From the NCBI GenBank assembly GCA_002213445.1, contig NJIE01000009.1:1-64000 (forward strand): 64,000 nt of DNA, in the 5' to 3' direction. Source of the stretch: Xenophilus sp. AP218F (GTDB taxonomy: Bacteria > Pseudomonadota > Gammaproteobacteria > Burkholderiales > Chromobacteriaceae). Below, piece by piece: positions 46,191 through 55,186 of the stretch. The translations under genes and the position numbers were made by a program. The notes under the pieces are model-generated. The model ran no database searches. It worked only from the letters and a program-made list of their open reading frames with translations, and was not told the origin of the DNA. Numbering within the stretch: the stretch's first letter is position 1; each line of letters opens with the position of its first letter.

Positions 46191-47816
46191 ATGAACCGAC
46201 TTCTGACCCGCGCCCGGCGGGCCTCCTTCCAGACCAAGACCTTCTTGCTGCTGCTGTGCGTGTCCTTCGTCCTGTCGCTGGTGGTCGGCCAGTACGTCTA
46301 CAGCTGGATGAACGACAATCTGCACAAGCAGATCGCCATCCGCGCCCAGGTGCAGGCGCAGCAGATCGCCAACATCCAGGACGTGGTGGCGGCGGTGGAG
46401 CGGCGCGACTCGGCGACGCTCAACCGCCTGATCGCGCCCCTGAAGGCGGTATCCGACGCCAACTTCATCGTCATCGGCGACAAGGACGGCCGCCACCTGA
46501 TGCACACTGATCCCAACGTGCCGGTGGGCAGCCCGATGCTGGGAGGCGACAACTACCCGGTGCTGCACGACGGCAAGGTGCTGACTACGCTGCGAAACGG
46601 CTCGCTGGGGCTGTCCTGGCGAGGCAAGGCGCCGATCCGGGACGCGCGCGGCGACATCGTCGGCGTGGTGTCGGTGGGCTATCTGCAATCGCATATCGAA
46701 AACCGCATCCGCGACCAGTTCACCCCCTTCGTCGTCATGCTCTGCGCGGCGCTGCTGGTGCTGTTCGCCTGCGCCTGGCTGTTCGCCACCGGCATCAAGC
46801 GCCAGATGTTCAATCTGGAGCCGATGGAGATCGCCCGGCTGGTGCGCCAGCAGGACGCGATGTTCGAGTCGATTTACGAGGGCGTGATTTCCATGGACGT
46901 GGAGCGTCGCCTGATAGCCATCAACCGCGCCGCGCGCGAAATGCTGGAGCTGGACCGCTCGCCGCAGGAAATGACGGGCCTGAAGCTGGACCTGCTGCTG
47001 CCGGACAGCCCCTTCCTGCTCGCCGGGCCCGAGGACAAGGACGTCATCGACGAAATCTGCCTGTTCGGCGACCTGCAGGTCATCGCCAGCCGGGTGGGCA
47101 TCCACATCGACGGCAAGCTGCATGGTTGGGTGATCAGCTTCCGCCGCAAGGACGACATCAGCTCGCTGAGCCTGCAGCTCAGCCAGGTCAAGCGCTACGC
47201 CGACAATCTGCGCGTGATCCGCCACGAACACCTGAACTGGATCTCCACCCTGTCCGGGCTGCTGCACATCAAGGCCTACGACGAAGCGATGAAGCTGGTG
47301 CAGTCGCACTCGGAAATCCACCAGCAGGTGCTGGACTACATCTCGCGCGCCTTCGGCAATTACCAGCTGTGCGGACTGCTGATCGGCAAATACTACCGGG
47401 CGAGGGAAATGGGGCTGGAGCTGGAGTTCGATCCGGGTTGCCGGCTGGAGGCCCTGCCGGCGACGCTGACCGACGTGGAGTGGATGTCCATCATCGGCAA
47501 TCTGCTGCACAACGCCTTCGAGGCCACGCTGGATAGCGGCCTGCCTGAACGCAAGATCGTGCTCTACATCTCCGACGAGGGCGAAGACCTGATCATAGAG
47601 GTGGCCGACAAAGGCCCGGGGGTGGACCCGGCGCTGCGCGACCGCATCTTCGAGCGCGGCGTCAGCCGTCACGGCGGCGCCGACCGCGGCATCGGCCTTT
47701 ACCTGATCAACAACTACATCAAGCAGGCCGGCGGCACCATCATCGTGGAAGACAACATCCCGCACGGCGCGATCTTCACCGTGTTCGCGCCGAAGAGGAA
47801 ACCGCAACATGCATAA
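46191..47816 (+). CDS. citA: CitA-type sensor histidine kinase
   Basis: A 541-residue membrane kinase. TM1 is about 20-42 and a periplasmic PDC/Cache domain spans about 43-178. The latter carries VIGDKDGRHLMHTDP and RNGSLGLSWRGKAPI, close to the citrate-binding CitA domain and unlike DcuS. TM2 is about 181-203 and a cytosolic PAS follows (about 220-320). The kinase core has the phospho-acceptor His in RHEHLNWIS, N box LLHNAFEATLD, and G boxes DKGPGVD and RGIGLYLI. A citrate (or related tricarboxylate) ligand is inferred from the sensor-domain match. The 3' end overlaps the regulator gene by 8 nt. Confidence 0.92.
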   Translation: MNRLLTRARRASFQTKTFLLLLCVSFVLSLVVGQYVYSWMNDNLHKQIAIRAQVQAQQIANIQDVVAAVERRDSATLNRLIAPLKAVSDANFIVIGDKDGRHLMHTDPNVPVGSPMLGGDNYPVLHDGKVLTTLRNGSLGLSWRGKAPIRDARGDIVGVVSVGYLQSHIENRIRDQFTPFVVMLCAALLVLFACAWLFATGIKRQMFNLEPMEIARLVRQQDAMFESIYEGVISMDVERRLIAINRAAREMLELDRSPQEMTGLKLDLLLPDSPFLLAGPEDKDVIDEICLFGDLQVIASRVGIHIDGKLHGWVISFRRKDDISSLSLQLSQVKRYADNLRVIRHEHLNWISTLSGLLHIKAYDEAMKLVQSHSEIHQQVLDYISRAFGNYQLCGLLIGKYYRAREMGLELEFDPGCRLEALPATLTDVEWMSIIGNLLHNAFEATLDSGLPERKIVLYISDEGEDLIIEVADKGPGVDPALRDRIFERGVSRHGGADRGIGLYLINNYIKQAGGTIIVEDNIPHGAIFTVFAPKRKPQHA

Positions 47817-48498
47817 CATCGACGTACTGATCGTGGAAGACGAAACCCGGCTGGCGGAAATCCACGCCGAACTGATCCGCAAGAACCCGCGCTTTCGCGC
47901 CGTCAATTGCGCCGGCAATCTGGCCGACGCGCGCAAGCTCATCCAGGTGCTCAAGCCGCACCTGCTGCTGCTGGACAATTACCTGCCCGACGGCCGCGGC
48001 ATCGAGCTGCTGGAAGACATCGTCGCCGGCGACGTGGTCACCAGCGCCATCTTCATCACCGCCGCCAACGATATGGAAACCTGCAGCAAGGCGATACGCT
48101 TCGGCGCGTTCGATTACATCATCAAGCCGGTGTCCTACGAGCGCTTGCAGATGTCGCTGGAGCGTTTCATCCGCTTTTTCGACTCGCAACACGCCAACGC
48201 CCAGGTCAACCAGCACCACATCGACGAGCTGTTCAATCTGCAATCCAAGGACTTTCGCAGCGAAAAGCCCACCAAGGGCATAGAGGAGCTGACGCTGCAA
48301 AGAATCAAGGATGCCTTTGTCCAGGCCGCCGAGGTGCACACCACCGAGAGCGTGGCGCGCAGCATAGGCATCAGCAAGACCACCGCGCGCCGCTATCTGG
48401 AATACTGCGTGGAGAACCGTTTTCTGAAGGCGGAGATCTCCTACGGCCGCATCGGCCGCCCGGAACGCGTCTACCGCCGCAACGACGCCGGCGAATGA
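47809..48498 (+). CDS. citB: CitB-type response regulator
   Basis: A 229-residue regulator. The receiver (about 1-125) has IVEDE, phospho-acceptor Asp in LLLLDNYLPDGRG, and the Lys of DYIIKPVSYERL. The C-terminal HTH (TESVARSIGISKTTARRYLEY then YGRIGRPERVYRRN) is of the CitB/DcuR type. It is the partner of the overlapping kinase gene. By analogy with Klebsiella and E. coli CitAB it should activate the citrate lyase operon, here transcribed from 44.0 kb, and possibly the malic enzyme gene. Confidence 0.93.
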   Translation: MHNIDVLIVEDETRLAEIHAELIRKNPRFRAVNCAGNLADARKLIQVLKPHLLLLDNYLPDGRGIELLEDIVAGDVVTSAIFITAANDMETCSKAIRFGAFDYIIKPVSYERLQMSLERFIRFFDSQHANAQVNQHHIDELFNLQSKDFRSEKPTKGIEELTLQRIKDAFVQAAEVHTTESVARSIGISKTTARRYLEYCVENRFLKAEISYGRIGRPERVYRRNDAGE

Positions 48499-48509
48499 GC
48501 AAAAGAAAA

Positions 48510-48527
48510 GCCCCGCAATCGCGGGGC
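48510..48527 (+). terminator. Hairpin after citB
   Basis: GCCCCGC-AATC-GCGGGGC, a 7-bp stem 12 nt after the citB stop, followed by GGTTTCG. The short T run makes it a weak terminator. Confidence 0.45.
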
Positions 48528-48546
48528 GGTTTCGAAGCAGGCGGTG

Positions 48547-49017
48547 TTACTCGTCCATCTGGCTTTGCAGGTAATTCTGCAGGCCGACCTTCTCGATCAG
48601 CCCCAGCTGGGTTTCCAGCCAGTCCACGTGCTCCTCTTCGCTCTCCAGAATGTCTTCCAGCAAATCGCGGGTGACGTAGTCCTTGGCGGTTTCACAGTAG
48701 GCGATGGCTTCGCGCAGGATGGGCAGCGCGTCCAGCTCCAGTTTCAGGTCGCACTCCAGCATTTCCTTGGGCGTCTCGCCGATGTGCAATTTGCCCAGAT
48801 CCTGCAGATTGGGCAGGCCTTCCAGAAACAGCACCCGCTCGATCAGCTTGTCGGCGTGCTTCATCTCGTCGATGGACTCGTGGTATTCGTGCTCGTTGAG
48901 CTTCTTCAGGCCCCAGTTCTTGTACATGCGCGCATGCAGGAAATACTGGTTGATGGCGGTAAGCTCGTTCTTGAGTATCTGGTTCAGGTACTTGATGACC
49001 TTCTTGTCGCCTTGCAT
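48547..49017 (-). CDS. bfr: Heme-type bacterioferritin
   Basis: A 156-residue bacterioferritin. Ferroxidase ligands Glu18, Glu51 and His54 and the heme-ligand Met52 are all present ([20 protein letters not shown]), as are the later [14 protein letters not shown] residues. The fold stores ferric iron in a 24-mer with heme at dimer interfaces. It is the second gene after bfd on the same strand, the usual partner of Bfr, and is likely iron-controlled through the Fur box upstream of bfd. It pairs conceptually with the Leu52 subunit at 33901-34383. Confidence 0.95.
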   Translation of the reverse strand: MQGDKKVIKYLNQILKNELTAINQYFLHARMYKNWGLKKLNEHEYHESIDEMKHADKLIERVLFLEGLPNLQDLGKLHIGETPKEMLECDLKLELDALPILREAIAYCETAKDYVTRDLLEDILESEEEHVDWLETQLGLIEKVGLQNYLQSQMDE

Positions 49018-49148
49018 GCTGTTCTCCCGAAAAATCGTCCTGCCATTATGGCACAGCGCATCTCAAGCTCAAGACAATAACCGGGGCGACAATTGACAAG
49101 ACGGCTGGCGCCGTCCGAAAGGGAAGTGCGAAAATGCGGGCGCGATGC

Positions 49149-49349
49149 TCAGGCGACGTCCCGCGCCGCGGAGGCCGGGCCAAGTTCCATCAGCGCGTCC
49201 TTGCGCAGCTGATTGGCGCAACAGGCGCATTTGCCGCACTCGGAGGCCACGCCCAGTTCGCGGCGCAAGTCGCACATGCGGGTCGCGCCATCGTGCACGG
49301 CCTGGCGAATTTGCTTGTCGGTGACGGCGTGACACAGGCAAACGTACAT
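49149..49349 (-). CDS. bfd: Bacterioferritin-associated ferredoxin
   Basis: A 66-residue [2Fe-2S] protein that reduces Bfr to release iron. The four cysteines are in [14 protein letters not shown] and [14 protein letters not shown], the Bfd arrangement. The ATG at 49349 has AGGA 7 nt upstream; an apparent N-terminal extension to 49406 crosses the Fur box and is rejected. It lies upstream of bfr (131-nt gap) on the same strand. A near-consensus Fur site just upstream predicts induction under iron starvation, which suits an iron-mobilising role. Confidence 0.95.
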   Translation of the reverse strand: MYVCLCHAVTDKQIRQAVHDGATRMCDLRRELGVASECGKCACCANQLRKDALMELGPASAARDVA

Positions 49350-49373
49350 GGGAATATCCTGCGCGTCGTGGTT

Positions 49374-49392
49374 GATAATAGTTATCATCATC
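49374..49392. promoter_or_regulatory. Fur box upstream of bfd
   Basis: On the minus strand GATGATGATAACTATTATC matches the 19-bp Fur consensus GATAATGATAATCATTATC at 16 of 19 positions. It lies 25 nt before the bfd start and 42 nt before the nudJ start on the opposite strand, so it may affect both. Confidence 0.8.
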
Positions 49393-49433
49393 ATAGATTC
49401 AAACAAGAATGATTGTCAATACGAGGTAGAATC

Positions 49434-49886
49434 ATGTCGCAATGGAAGCCCAACGCCACGGTAGCCGCCATCATCGAACGTGACGGGCGTTTCCTGATGG
49501 TGGAGGAACAAACCAGCAAGGGGCTGCGCTTCAACCAGCCGGCCGGCCACCTGGAGCACGGCGAAACGCTGGAGGAGGCCGCGGTGCGGGAGACGGCGGA
49601 AGAAACCGGCTGGCGCTTCACCCCGGAGCAGCTGGTGGGCATTTATATGGTGGATCGGGACAAGACCAGCGATATCACCTACCTGCGCTTCGCCTACTGC
49701 GGCCCGGCCGAGCCGCCGCAAGGCATGCCCAGGCTTGACGATGGCATTGTCGCCGCGCATTGGCTGACATACGATGAGATCGCCGCCCTGCAACCCCGCC
49801 TGCGCAGCCCGGTCATCCTGCAATGCCTGCAGGACTATCTGGCCGGCCAGCGCTTTCCCCTTTCCCTGGTGCGCCATCAGCGTTGA
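49434..49886 (+). CDS. nudJ: NUDIX hydrolase, NudJ-like phosphatase
   Basis: A 150-residue NUDIX protein. The NUDIX box GHLEHGETLEEAAVRETAEE plus the following TGW matches the GX5EX7REUXEEXGU pattern. The KGLRFNQPAGH start is typical of NudJ, a nucleoside di/triphosphate and HMP-pyrophosphate hydrolase, and the gene precedes mnmA as it does in E. coli, with one extra gene in between. The ATG at 49434 has GAGG 8 nt upstream. Confidence 0.9.
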   Translation: MSQWKPNATVAAIIERDGRFLMVEEQTSKGLRFNQPAGHLEHGETLEEAAVRETAEETGWRFTPEQLVGIYMVDRDKTSDITYLRFAYCGPAEPPQGMPRLDDGIVAAHWLTYDEIAALQPRLRSPVILQCLQDYLAGQRFPLSLVRHQR

Positions 49887-49915
49887 CCGGCACGGGCGGC
49901 CAGAACAGGAGTTCC

Positions 49916-50506
49916 ATGCCGCTTGCCGCCTTGCTGCTACTGCTGCTCGCCCTCCCCTGCTGGGCCGACACGCTAAACATCTGTTATCATTACCGTTGTT
50001 CCAGACACGCCAATGTCGAGATTCCGGACGAGGCCGAGCAGTGGCTGGCCCGGCGCATGGCGCAGGCTGACGACGCCGCCGGCGAGCGCGCCGCGGTCAG
50101 CGACGCGGTGACCGCTCTGTACAGCGTCGCCGCCCGCGACACCCCCATCTGGCAAGATCGCGGCGGCAATTTCCGCGACGGCCCGGCCGAAGGGCGCATG
50201 GATTGCGTCGATCACAGCAGCAACGTCACCGCGTTTCTTCGCTATCTGCAGGCCCACGGCTGGTTGCGTTTCCATGGCGTGAAGGAAGCGGCCTGGCGCG
50301 CGCCGCGGATACTCGATCTGCACTTCACCGCCGTGCTGCACGACAACGCCGCCGGCCAGGACTGGGCGGTGGACAGCTGGTTCAAGGATTTCGGGGAACC
50401 GCCCGTGGTGGTTCCCCTTTCGATTTGGATGACGGGATACGAGCCGCCGGCCGCATCCCCGCCTGCAGAGCAGGCAAGCAAAAGCAAGGAAGGAAGCTCC
50501 CCGTGA
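49916..50506 (+). CDS. Exported transglutaminase-like protein of unknown function
   Basis: A 196-residue protein with a clear Sec signal peptide ([19 protein letters not shown], cleavage after the Ala-containing PCWA). The mature part has [26 protein letters not shown] and DWAVDSWF. Cys, His and Asp thus appear in the order and context of a transglutaminase-like or BTLCP-type cysteine peptidase triad. This is pattern recognition, not a confirmed family. AGGAG lies 4 nt before the ATG. Its stop overlaps the mnmA GTG start (GTGA), so the two are translationally coupled. Periplasmic location is predicted. Confidence 0.75.
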   Translation: MPLAALLLLLLALPCWADTLNICYHYRCSRHANVEIPDEAEQWLARRMAQADDAAGERAAVSDAVTALYSVAARDTPIWQDRGGNFRDGPAEGRMDCVDHSSNVTAFLRYLQAHGWLRFHGVKEAAWRAPRILDLHFTAVLHDNAAGQDWAVDSWFKDFGEPPVVVPLSIWMTGYEPPAASPPAEQASKSKEGSSP

Positions 50507-51579
50507 CGGGTAAGAAACGCATCGTCGTCGGCATGTCCGGCGGCGTGGATTCGTCGGTGACCGCCTGGTTGTTGAAGCAACAGGGCCATGAGGTGATCGG
50601 CGTGTTCATGCAAAACTGGGAAGACGACAACGACAGCGAATACTGCTCGATCAAGCAGGACGCGCTGGACGCGATGAGCGTGGCCGACATCGTCGGCATC
50701 GACATGGAAATCGTCAACTTCGCCAAGGAATACAAGGACCGCGTGTTCTCGTACTTCCTCAAGGAATACTCCGCCGGCCGCACCCCCAATCCGGACGTGC
50801 TGTGCAACGCCGAGATCAAGTTCAAGGCCTTCCTCGACTACGCGATGGAACTGGGCGCGGACTGCATCGCCACCGGCCACTACGCGCGCAAGATGGAGAA
50901 GGACGGCACCCACTATCTGATGAAGGCGGTGGACCATACCAAGGACCAGAGCTACTTCCTGTACCGGCTGCAACAGCACCAGTTGTCCAAGGCCATCTTC
51001 CCGCTGGGCGACATCAGGAAGACCGAAGTGCGCAAGCTGGCCGAGGAGGCCGGCCTGCCCACCGCCGCCAAGAAGGACTCCACCGGCATCTGCTTCATCG
51101 GCGAGCGCCCGTTCCGCGAATTCCTGCAGCGCTATCTGCCCACCTCCCCCGGCCAGATGGTGACGCCGGAGGGCAAGGCAGTGGGCGAGCACATCGGTCT
51201 GATGTATTACACGCTGGGCCAGCGCAAGGGGCTGACCATAGGCGGTTCGCGCGACGGCAACGGCGAGCCGTGGTTCGTCGCCGGCAAGGACATTCCAGGC
51301 AACAAGCTGATCGTGGTGCAAGGCCACGACCACCCGCTGCTGCTCAAGCCGACGCTGGCGATGGCCGACCTGAGCTGGACGCTGCCCGACGCGCCGCGCC
51401 CCGGCGAATATACGGCCAAGAACCGCTACCGGATGGCCGACGCCGACTGCTCGCTGTCGCTGATCGTAGACGGCCAGGCCAGCCTCGCCTTCCGCGAGAA
51501 GCAATGGGCGGTGACGCCGGGCCAGTCGGCCGTGCTCTACGACGGCGACGTCTGCCTCGGCGGCGGCATCATCCAGTAA
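50503..51579 (+). CDS. mnmA: tRNA-specific 2-thiouridylase MnmA
   Basis: A 358-residue enzyme that thiolates U34 of Lys, Glu and Gln tRNAs. The PP-loop is [16 protein letters not shown] (about residue 8), the catalytic cysteines lie in [12 protein letters not shown] and [12 protein letters not shown], and the C-terminal beta-barrel runs from about 285. The start is GTG 50503 ([11 protein letters not shown]), overlapping the upstream stop by 4 nt, with AAGGAAG 6 nt before it. Length matches E. coli MnmA (368). A terminator follows. Confidence 0.97.
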   Translation: MTGKKRIVVGMSGGVDSSVTAWLLKQQGHEVIGVFMQNWEDDNDSEYCSIKQDALDAMSVADIVGIDMEIVNFAKEYKDRVFSYFLKEYSAGRTPNPDVLCNAEIKFKAFLDYAMELGADCIATGHYARKMEKDGTHYLMKAVDHTKDQSYFLYRLQQHQLSKAIFPLGDIRKTEVRKLAEEAGLPTAAKKDSTGICFIGERPFREFLQRYLPTSPGQMVTPEGKAVGEHIGLMYYTLGQRKGLTIGGSRDGNGEPWFVAGKDIPGNKLIVVQGHDHPLLLKPTLAMADLSWTLPDAPRPGEYTAKNRYRMADADCSLSLIVDGQASLAFREKQWAVTPGQSAVLYDGDVCLGGGIIQ

Positions 51580-51613
51580 GCGCCAACGCGCCGCCTCCTG
51601 GCGGCGCGGCGAC

Positions 51614-51643
51614 AAAAACGGGAGCCATCGGCTCCCGTTTTCG
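51614..51643. terminator. Bidirectional terminator between mnmA and pflA
   Basis: AAAACGGGAGCC-ATC-GGCTCCCGTTTT: a long perfect stem flanked by A and T runs, serving the converging mnmA and pflA transcripts. Confidence 0.88.
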
Positions 51644-51678
51644 CATGCGGCGGATCCGGTCTGTTACGCCGCCTTCTC

Positions 51679-52458
51679 TTACGTCACCTTCAGACCGCGG
51701 CTGGCGAACAGCGCGCGGGCGTGGGCGGCTTGTTCCGGCGTCGGAATCGGGGTGTCGGTCAGCTCGTACTTCATGCCGAGCTTTTCCCACTTGTCGATGC
51801 CCAACTGATGGAAGGGCAGCACTTCGACGCGCTCCACCACTTCGCCCAGGCCAGCGACGAAGTCGGCCAGCCTTTCGATATCGGCGTCGCCGTCGGTGAG
51901 GCCCGGCACCAGCACGTAGCGTATCCACATCTTCTTGCCCAGGCGCTTGAGGCGCAGGGCGAAGTCCAGCGTCGGCTGCAGCGGCTGGCCGGTCAGAGCC
52001 TGGTATTTTTCCGGGTCGGAATGCTTGATGTCCAGCATCACCAGGTCCACCGGTTCGAACCACTCGTCGGGCACGCGATCGTGCAGGAAGCCCTGGGTGT
52101 CCAGCGCGGTATGCAGGCCGAAGCGGCTCTTGATCTCGCGGAACATCAGGCCGACGAATTCGTCCTGCATCAGCGGCTCGCCGCCGGAAATGGTGACGCC
52201 GCCGGCGAACTTGAGAAAGCGCGCGTAAGGCGCCACTTCGGACAAGGCCTGCTCCACCGTCACCTGGCGGCCGTTGTGCAGCTTCCAGGTATCCGGGTTG
52301 TGGCAGTACAGGCAGCGGAATTGACAGCCCGAAGTGAAAAAGACGAAGCGCATGCCGGGTCCGTCGACACCGGCGCCGCTCTCTGTCGAGTGCAGATAGC
52401 CTATGGTGTCGGTGCTGATAGCCTGAGCGGTGTAGTCGGCGGCGATAGGTGGGGTCAT
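51679..52458 (-). CDS. pflA: Pyruvate formate-lyase-activating enzyme
   Basis: A 259-residue radical-SAM enzyme that installs the glycyl radical on PflB. The cluster motif CQFRCLYCHNPDTW (CX3CX2C) follows GPGMRFVFFTSG. GGVTISGGEPLMQ is the SAM-binding GGE motif, and DLVMLDIKHSDPEKY is typical of PflA. GGAG lies 10 nt before the ATG at 52458. It follows pflB by 110 nt; a hairpin in that gap may reduce its expression relative to pflB. Confidence 0.96.
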   Translation of the reverse strand: MTPPIAADYTAQAISTDTIGYLHSTESGAGVDGPGMRFVFFTSGCQFRCLYCHNPDTWKLHNGRQVTVEQALSEVAPYARFLKFAGGVTISGGEPLMQDEFVGLMFREIKSRFGLHTALDTQGFLHDRVPDEWFEPVDLVMLDIKHSDPEKYQALTGQPLQPTLDFALRLKRLGKKMWIRYVLVPGLTDGDADIERLADFVAGLGEVVERVEVLPFHQLGIDKWEKLGMKYELTDTPIPTPEQAAHARALFASRGLKVT

Positions 52459-52482
52459 GCCTTGCGTCTCCTGATATTCAAA

Positions 52483-52515
52483 TAAAGCGGGGCGTCCCGT
52501 CTGGGAAGCCCCGCT
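52483..52515 (-). terminator. Intercistronic hairpin between pflB and pflA
   Basis: On the minus strand AGCGGGGCTTCCC and GGGACGCCCCGCT pair, followed by TTATTTG. It looks like a leaky terminator that would allow high PflB and low PflA levels from one promoter. Confidence 0.6.
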
Positions 52516-52568
52516 GTTGCAACATTGCTGCTGATTCCGGCCCGCCGGGGCCGGCCGGAACCCGGCGA

Positions 52569-54896
52569 TTACATCTTGCCGTGGAAGGTGCGGTTGATCA
52601 CGTCCAGCTGCTGTTCGCGAGTCAGCTTGACGAAGTTCACGGCGTAGCCCGACACGCGGATGGTCAGCTGCGGGTACAGTTCCGGGTGCTCCATCGCGTC
52701 CAGCAGGGTTTCGCGCTTGAACACGTTCACGTTCACGTGGAAGCCGCCGCCAGCGATGTTGCGCTCGCCGTCGCAATCGAACGGGGTGCAGTTGGCGCTG
52801 CTGAACTCGGTCGGGTGAGCCGAAGCGAAGCCGTCCAGGCAGTTGGCCAGGTTGGCGATGCGCTCTTCCGCGGTGTGGCCCAGCGCGTCCGGCGTAGCCG
52901 AAGCGGTCCAGCTGATGCCGTCCAGAGCGGAATCATACGGCAGCTTGGCAACCGAAGCACCTGCGGCCACAAAGCCCTTCACGTCGCGGCCGTTCATCGG
53001 GTTGGCGCCCGGGGAGAACGGTTCGCCGGCGCGGCGGCCGTCCGGGGTGTTGCCGGTCTTCTTGCCGTACACCACGTTGGAGGTGATGGTCAGCACCGAC
53101 TGGGTCGGCTTGGAGTCGCGGTAGAAGTACGGCTGGGCCTTGATCTTGTCCATGAAGGACTGGGTCAGCCACACGGCGATGTCGTCGACGCGGTCGTCGT
53201 TGTTGCCGAACGCCGGGTAGTCGCCTTCGATCTTGTAGTCAACCGCCAGGCCTTCTTCGTTGCGGATGATGTGCACCTTGGCGAACTTGACGGCGGACAG
53301 CGAGTCGGCGGCCACAGACAGGCCGGCGATGCCGCAAGCCATGGTGCGGACGATGTCGCGGTCGTGCAGCGCCATTTCGATGCGTTCGTAGGCGTACTTG
53401 TCGTGCATGTAGTGGATGCAGTTCAGCGCCTTGACGTAGGTGGCGGCCAGCCAATCCATCATCTTCTCGAACTTCGGCATCAGCTCTTCGTAGGTCAGCA
53501 CGTCGCCGGTGATCGGCTCGAAGCCCTTGGCCACCAGCGCGCCGGATTTCTCGTCGCGGCCGCCGTTGATCGCGTACAGCATGGCCTTGGCCAGGTTGGC
53601 GCGAGCGCCGAAGAACTGCATCTGCTTGCCGATCTTCATCGCGGACACGCAGCAGGCGATACCGTAGTCGTCGCCCCAGTACGGCAGCATCAGGTCGTCG
53701 TTTTCGTACTGGATGGCGCTGGTGTCGATGGATACCTTGGCGCAGAAGTTCTTGAAGCCTTGCGGGAAGCGGGTAGACCACAGCACGGTCAGGTTCGGTT
53801 CCGGCGCCGGGCCCAGGTTGTACAGGGTGTTCAGGAAGCGGAAGCTGTTCTTGGTCACCAGGGTGCGGCCGTCTTCGCCCATGCCGCCGATGGATTCGGT
53901 CACCCAGGTCGGGTCGCCGGAGAACAGTTGATCGTATTCCGGAGTGCGCAGGAAGCGGACGATGCGCAGCTTGATCACCAAGTCGTCGATCATTTCCTGA
54001 GCTTGTTCTTCGGTCAGCACGCCAGCGGCCAGATCACGCTCGATGTATACGTCGAGGAAGGTGGACACGCGGCCGAAGGACATGGCGGCGCCGTTCTGTT
54101 CCTTAACAGCGGCCAGGTAGGCGAAGTAAACCCACTGGATGGCTTCGCGAGCGTTGGCGGCCGGGCGGCTGATGTCGTAGCCGTACTTGGCGGCCATCTG
54201 ACGCAGTTCGTCCAGGGCGCGGAATTGCTCGGACAGCTCTTCGCGCTGACGCATCACGTCGTCGGTGAAGGTCACGTCGTTCAGTTCGGCGAACAGCTGC
54301 TGACGTTCCTTGCGCAGGAAGTCGGTGCCGTACAGGGCTACGCGGCGGTAGTCGCCGATGATGCGGCCGCGGCCGTAAGCATCCGGCAGGCCGGTGATCA
54401 CGCCGGATTTGCGGCAAGCCATGATTTCCGGGGTGTAAACGTCGAACACGCCCTGGTTGTGGCTCTTGCGATACTTTTCCCAGATTTCCTTGATGACCGG
54501 ATCGAGCTTGAAGCCGAAGGCTTCCAGGCCGTTTTCAACCATGCGCAAGCCGCCATTCGGCATGATGGCGCGCTTGAGCGGAGCGTCGGTTTGCAGGCCG
54601 ACGATCACTTCGTTGGCCTGGTCGATGTAGCCGGCGTCGTGAGCGGTGATGGAGGAAGCGCGGTCGGCGGATACGTCCAGCACGCCCTTGGCGCGTTCTT
54701 CCTTGAGCAGCACGCCCAGGGTATCCCACAGCTTTTTGGTACGTTCGGTAGCGCCAGCCAGGAAGCTATCGTCGCCTTCGTACGGCTTGTAGTTCAGTTG
54801 AATAAAGTTGCGGACGTCAACTTTAGTCTGCCATTCGCCGGCAGCGAAATCGCGCCACGGGTTGGCTTGAGCAGCATCGTGAGTCAGGGCATCCAT
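52569..54896 (-). CDS. pflB: Pyruvate formate-lyase (formate C-acetyltransferase)
   Basis: A 775-residue glycyl-radical enzyme that converts pyruvate and CoA to acetyl-CoA and formate without oxygen. The two active-site cysteines are in [14 protein letters not shown] (about 410), and the radical glycine is in [11 protein letters not shown] near the C-terminus (about 750). Length (E. coli 760) is normal. RBS AAGGAGG lies 6 nt before the ATG. The promoter has a perfect FNR box at class II spacing and operator-like palindromes over the core promoter. The codon-biased, clean sequence suggests high expression. pflA is downstream; focA is upstream on the same strand but separated by a terminator. 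Confidence 0.98.
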   Translation of the reverse strand: MDALTHDAAQANPWRDFAAGEWQTKVDVRNFIQLNYKPYEGDDSFLAGATERTKKLWDTLGVLLKEERAKGVLDVSADRASSITAHDAGYIDQANEVIVGLQTDAPLKRAIMPNGGLRMVENGLEAFGFKLDPVIKEIWEKYRKSHNQGVFDVYTPEIMACRKSGVITGLPDAYGRGRIIGDYRRVALYGTDFLRKERQQLFAELNDVTFTDDVMRQREELSEQFRALDELRQMAAKYGYDISRPAANAREAIQWVYFAYLAAVKEQNGAAMSFGRVSTFLDVYIERDLAAGVLTEEQAQEMIDDLVIKLRIVRFLRTPEYDQLFSGDPTWVTESIGGMGEDGRTLVTKNSFRFLNTLYNLGPAPEPNLTVLWSTRFPQGFKNFCAKVSIDTSAIQYENDDLMLPYWGDDYGIACCVSAMKIGKQMQFFGARANLAKAMLYAINGGRDEKSGALVAKGFEPITGDVLTYEELMPKFEKMMDWLAATYVKALNCIHYMHDKYAYERIEMALHDRDIVRTMACGIAGLSVAADSLSAVKFAKVHIIRNEEGLAVDYKIEGDYPAFGNNDDRVDDIAVWLTQSFMDKIKAQPYFYRDSKPTQSVLTITSNVVYGKKTGNTPDGRRAGEPFSPGANPMNGRDVKGFVAAGASVAKLPYDSALDGISWTASATPDALGHTAEERIANLANCLDGFASAHPTEFSSANCTPFDCDGERNIAGGGFHVNVNVFKRETLLDAMEHPELYPQLTIRVSGYAVNFVKLTREQQLDVINRTFHGKM

Positions 54897-54926
54897 CTTT
54901 GCCTCCTTAACTTGGCTAGTCCAAAA

Positions 54927-54944
54927 GTGTTAGATATCGAACAT
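54927..54944. promoter_or_regulatory. DeoR/GlpR-like palindrome A (pflB promoter)
   Basis: GTGTTAGATATCGAACAT matches the palindrome ATGTTCGATATCGAACAT at 16 of 18 positions. It lies just downstream of the predicted -10 of pflB, where a bound repressor would block initiation. Confidence 0.6.
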
Positions 54945-54986
54945 ATAATACATTCGAAAGTGAACATAAAGCTTGATATTTATCAA
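54945..54986 (-). promoter_or_regulatory. FNR/Anr-dependent class II promoter of pflB
   Basis: A perfect FNR box TTGATAAATATCAA (54986-54973, minus strand) is followed after exactly 22 nt by the -10 hexamer TATTAT (54950-54945). This places the box at -41.5, the class II activating position. Anaerobic induction of pflB is strongly suggested. Confidence 0.85.
54950..54967. promoter_or_regulatory. DeoR/GlpR-like palindrome B (pflB promoter)
   Basis: ACATTCGAAAGTGAACAT matches the palindrome at 13 of 18 positions. It lies between the FNR box and the -10 of pflB. Confidence 0.45.
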
Positions 54987-55109
54987 GTAGCGCCTAGTGC
55001 GGCGACCATCCGTCAACAGTATAGCCGATCCCGCGCAAATCCTTGTTTTTCCTTTAAATTCAACCATCTTCGCCTGTTGCGGCGCAGCATTGCCTGTACC
55101 GGGCGCACT

Positions 55110-55127
55110 ACATTCGAAATCGAACAT
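55110..55127. promoter_or_regulatory. DeoR/GlpR-like palindrome C (upstream of pflB)
   Basis: ACATTCGAAATCGAACAT matches at 15 of 18 positions. It lies about 165-183 bp upstream of palindromes A and B, a distance at which two bound repressor oligomers could loop DNA. Confidence 0.55.
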
Positions 55128-55133
55128 GAAAAA

Positions 55134-55176
55134 TTAAAAAAACCGCACCAGTTAGTCATGCCTGGTGCGGTTTTGT
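55134..55176 (-). terminator. Terminator after focA
   Basis: On the minus strand AAAACCGCACCAG and CTGGTGCGGTTTT pair around a 10-nt loop and lead into TTTTTAATTTTT. It lies 10 nt past the focA stop and separates focA from the pflB promoter. Confidence 0.88.
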
Positions 55177-55186
55177 TCAACAGGAA

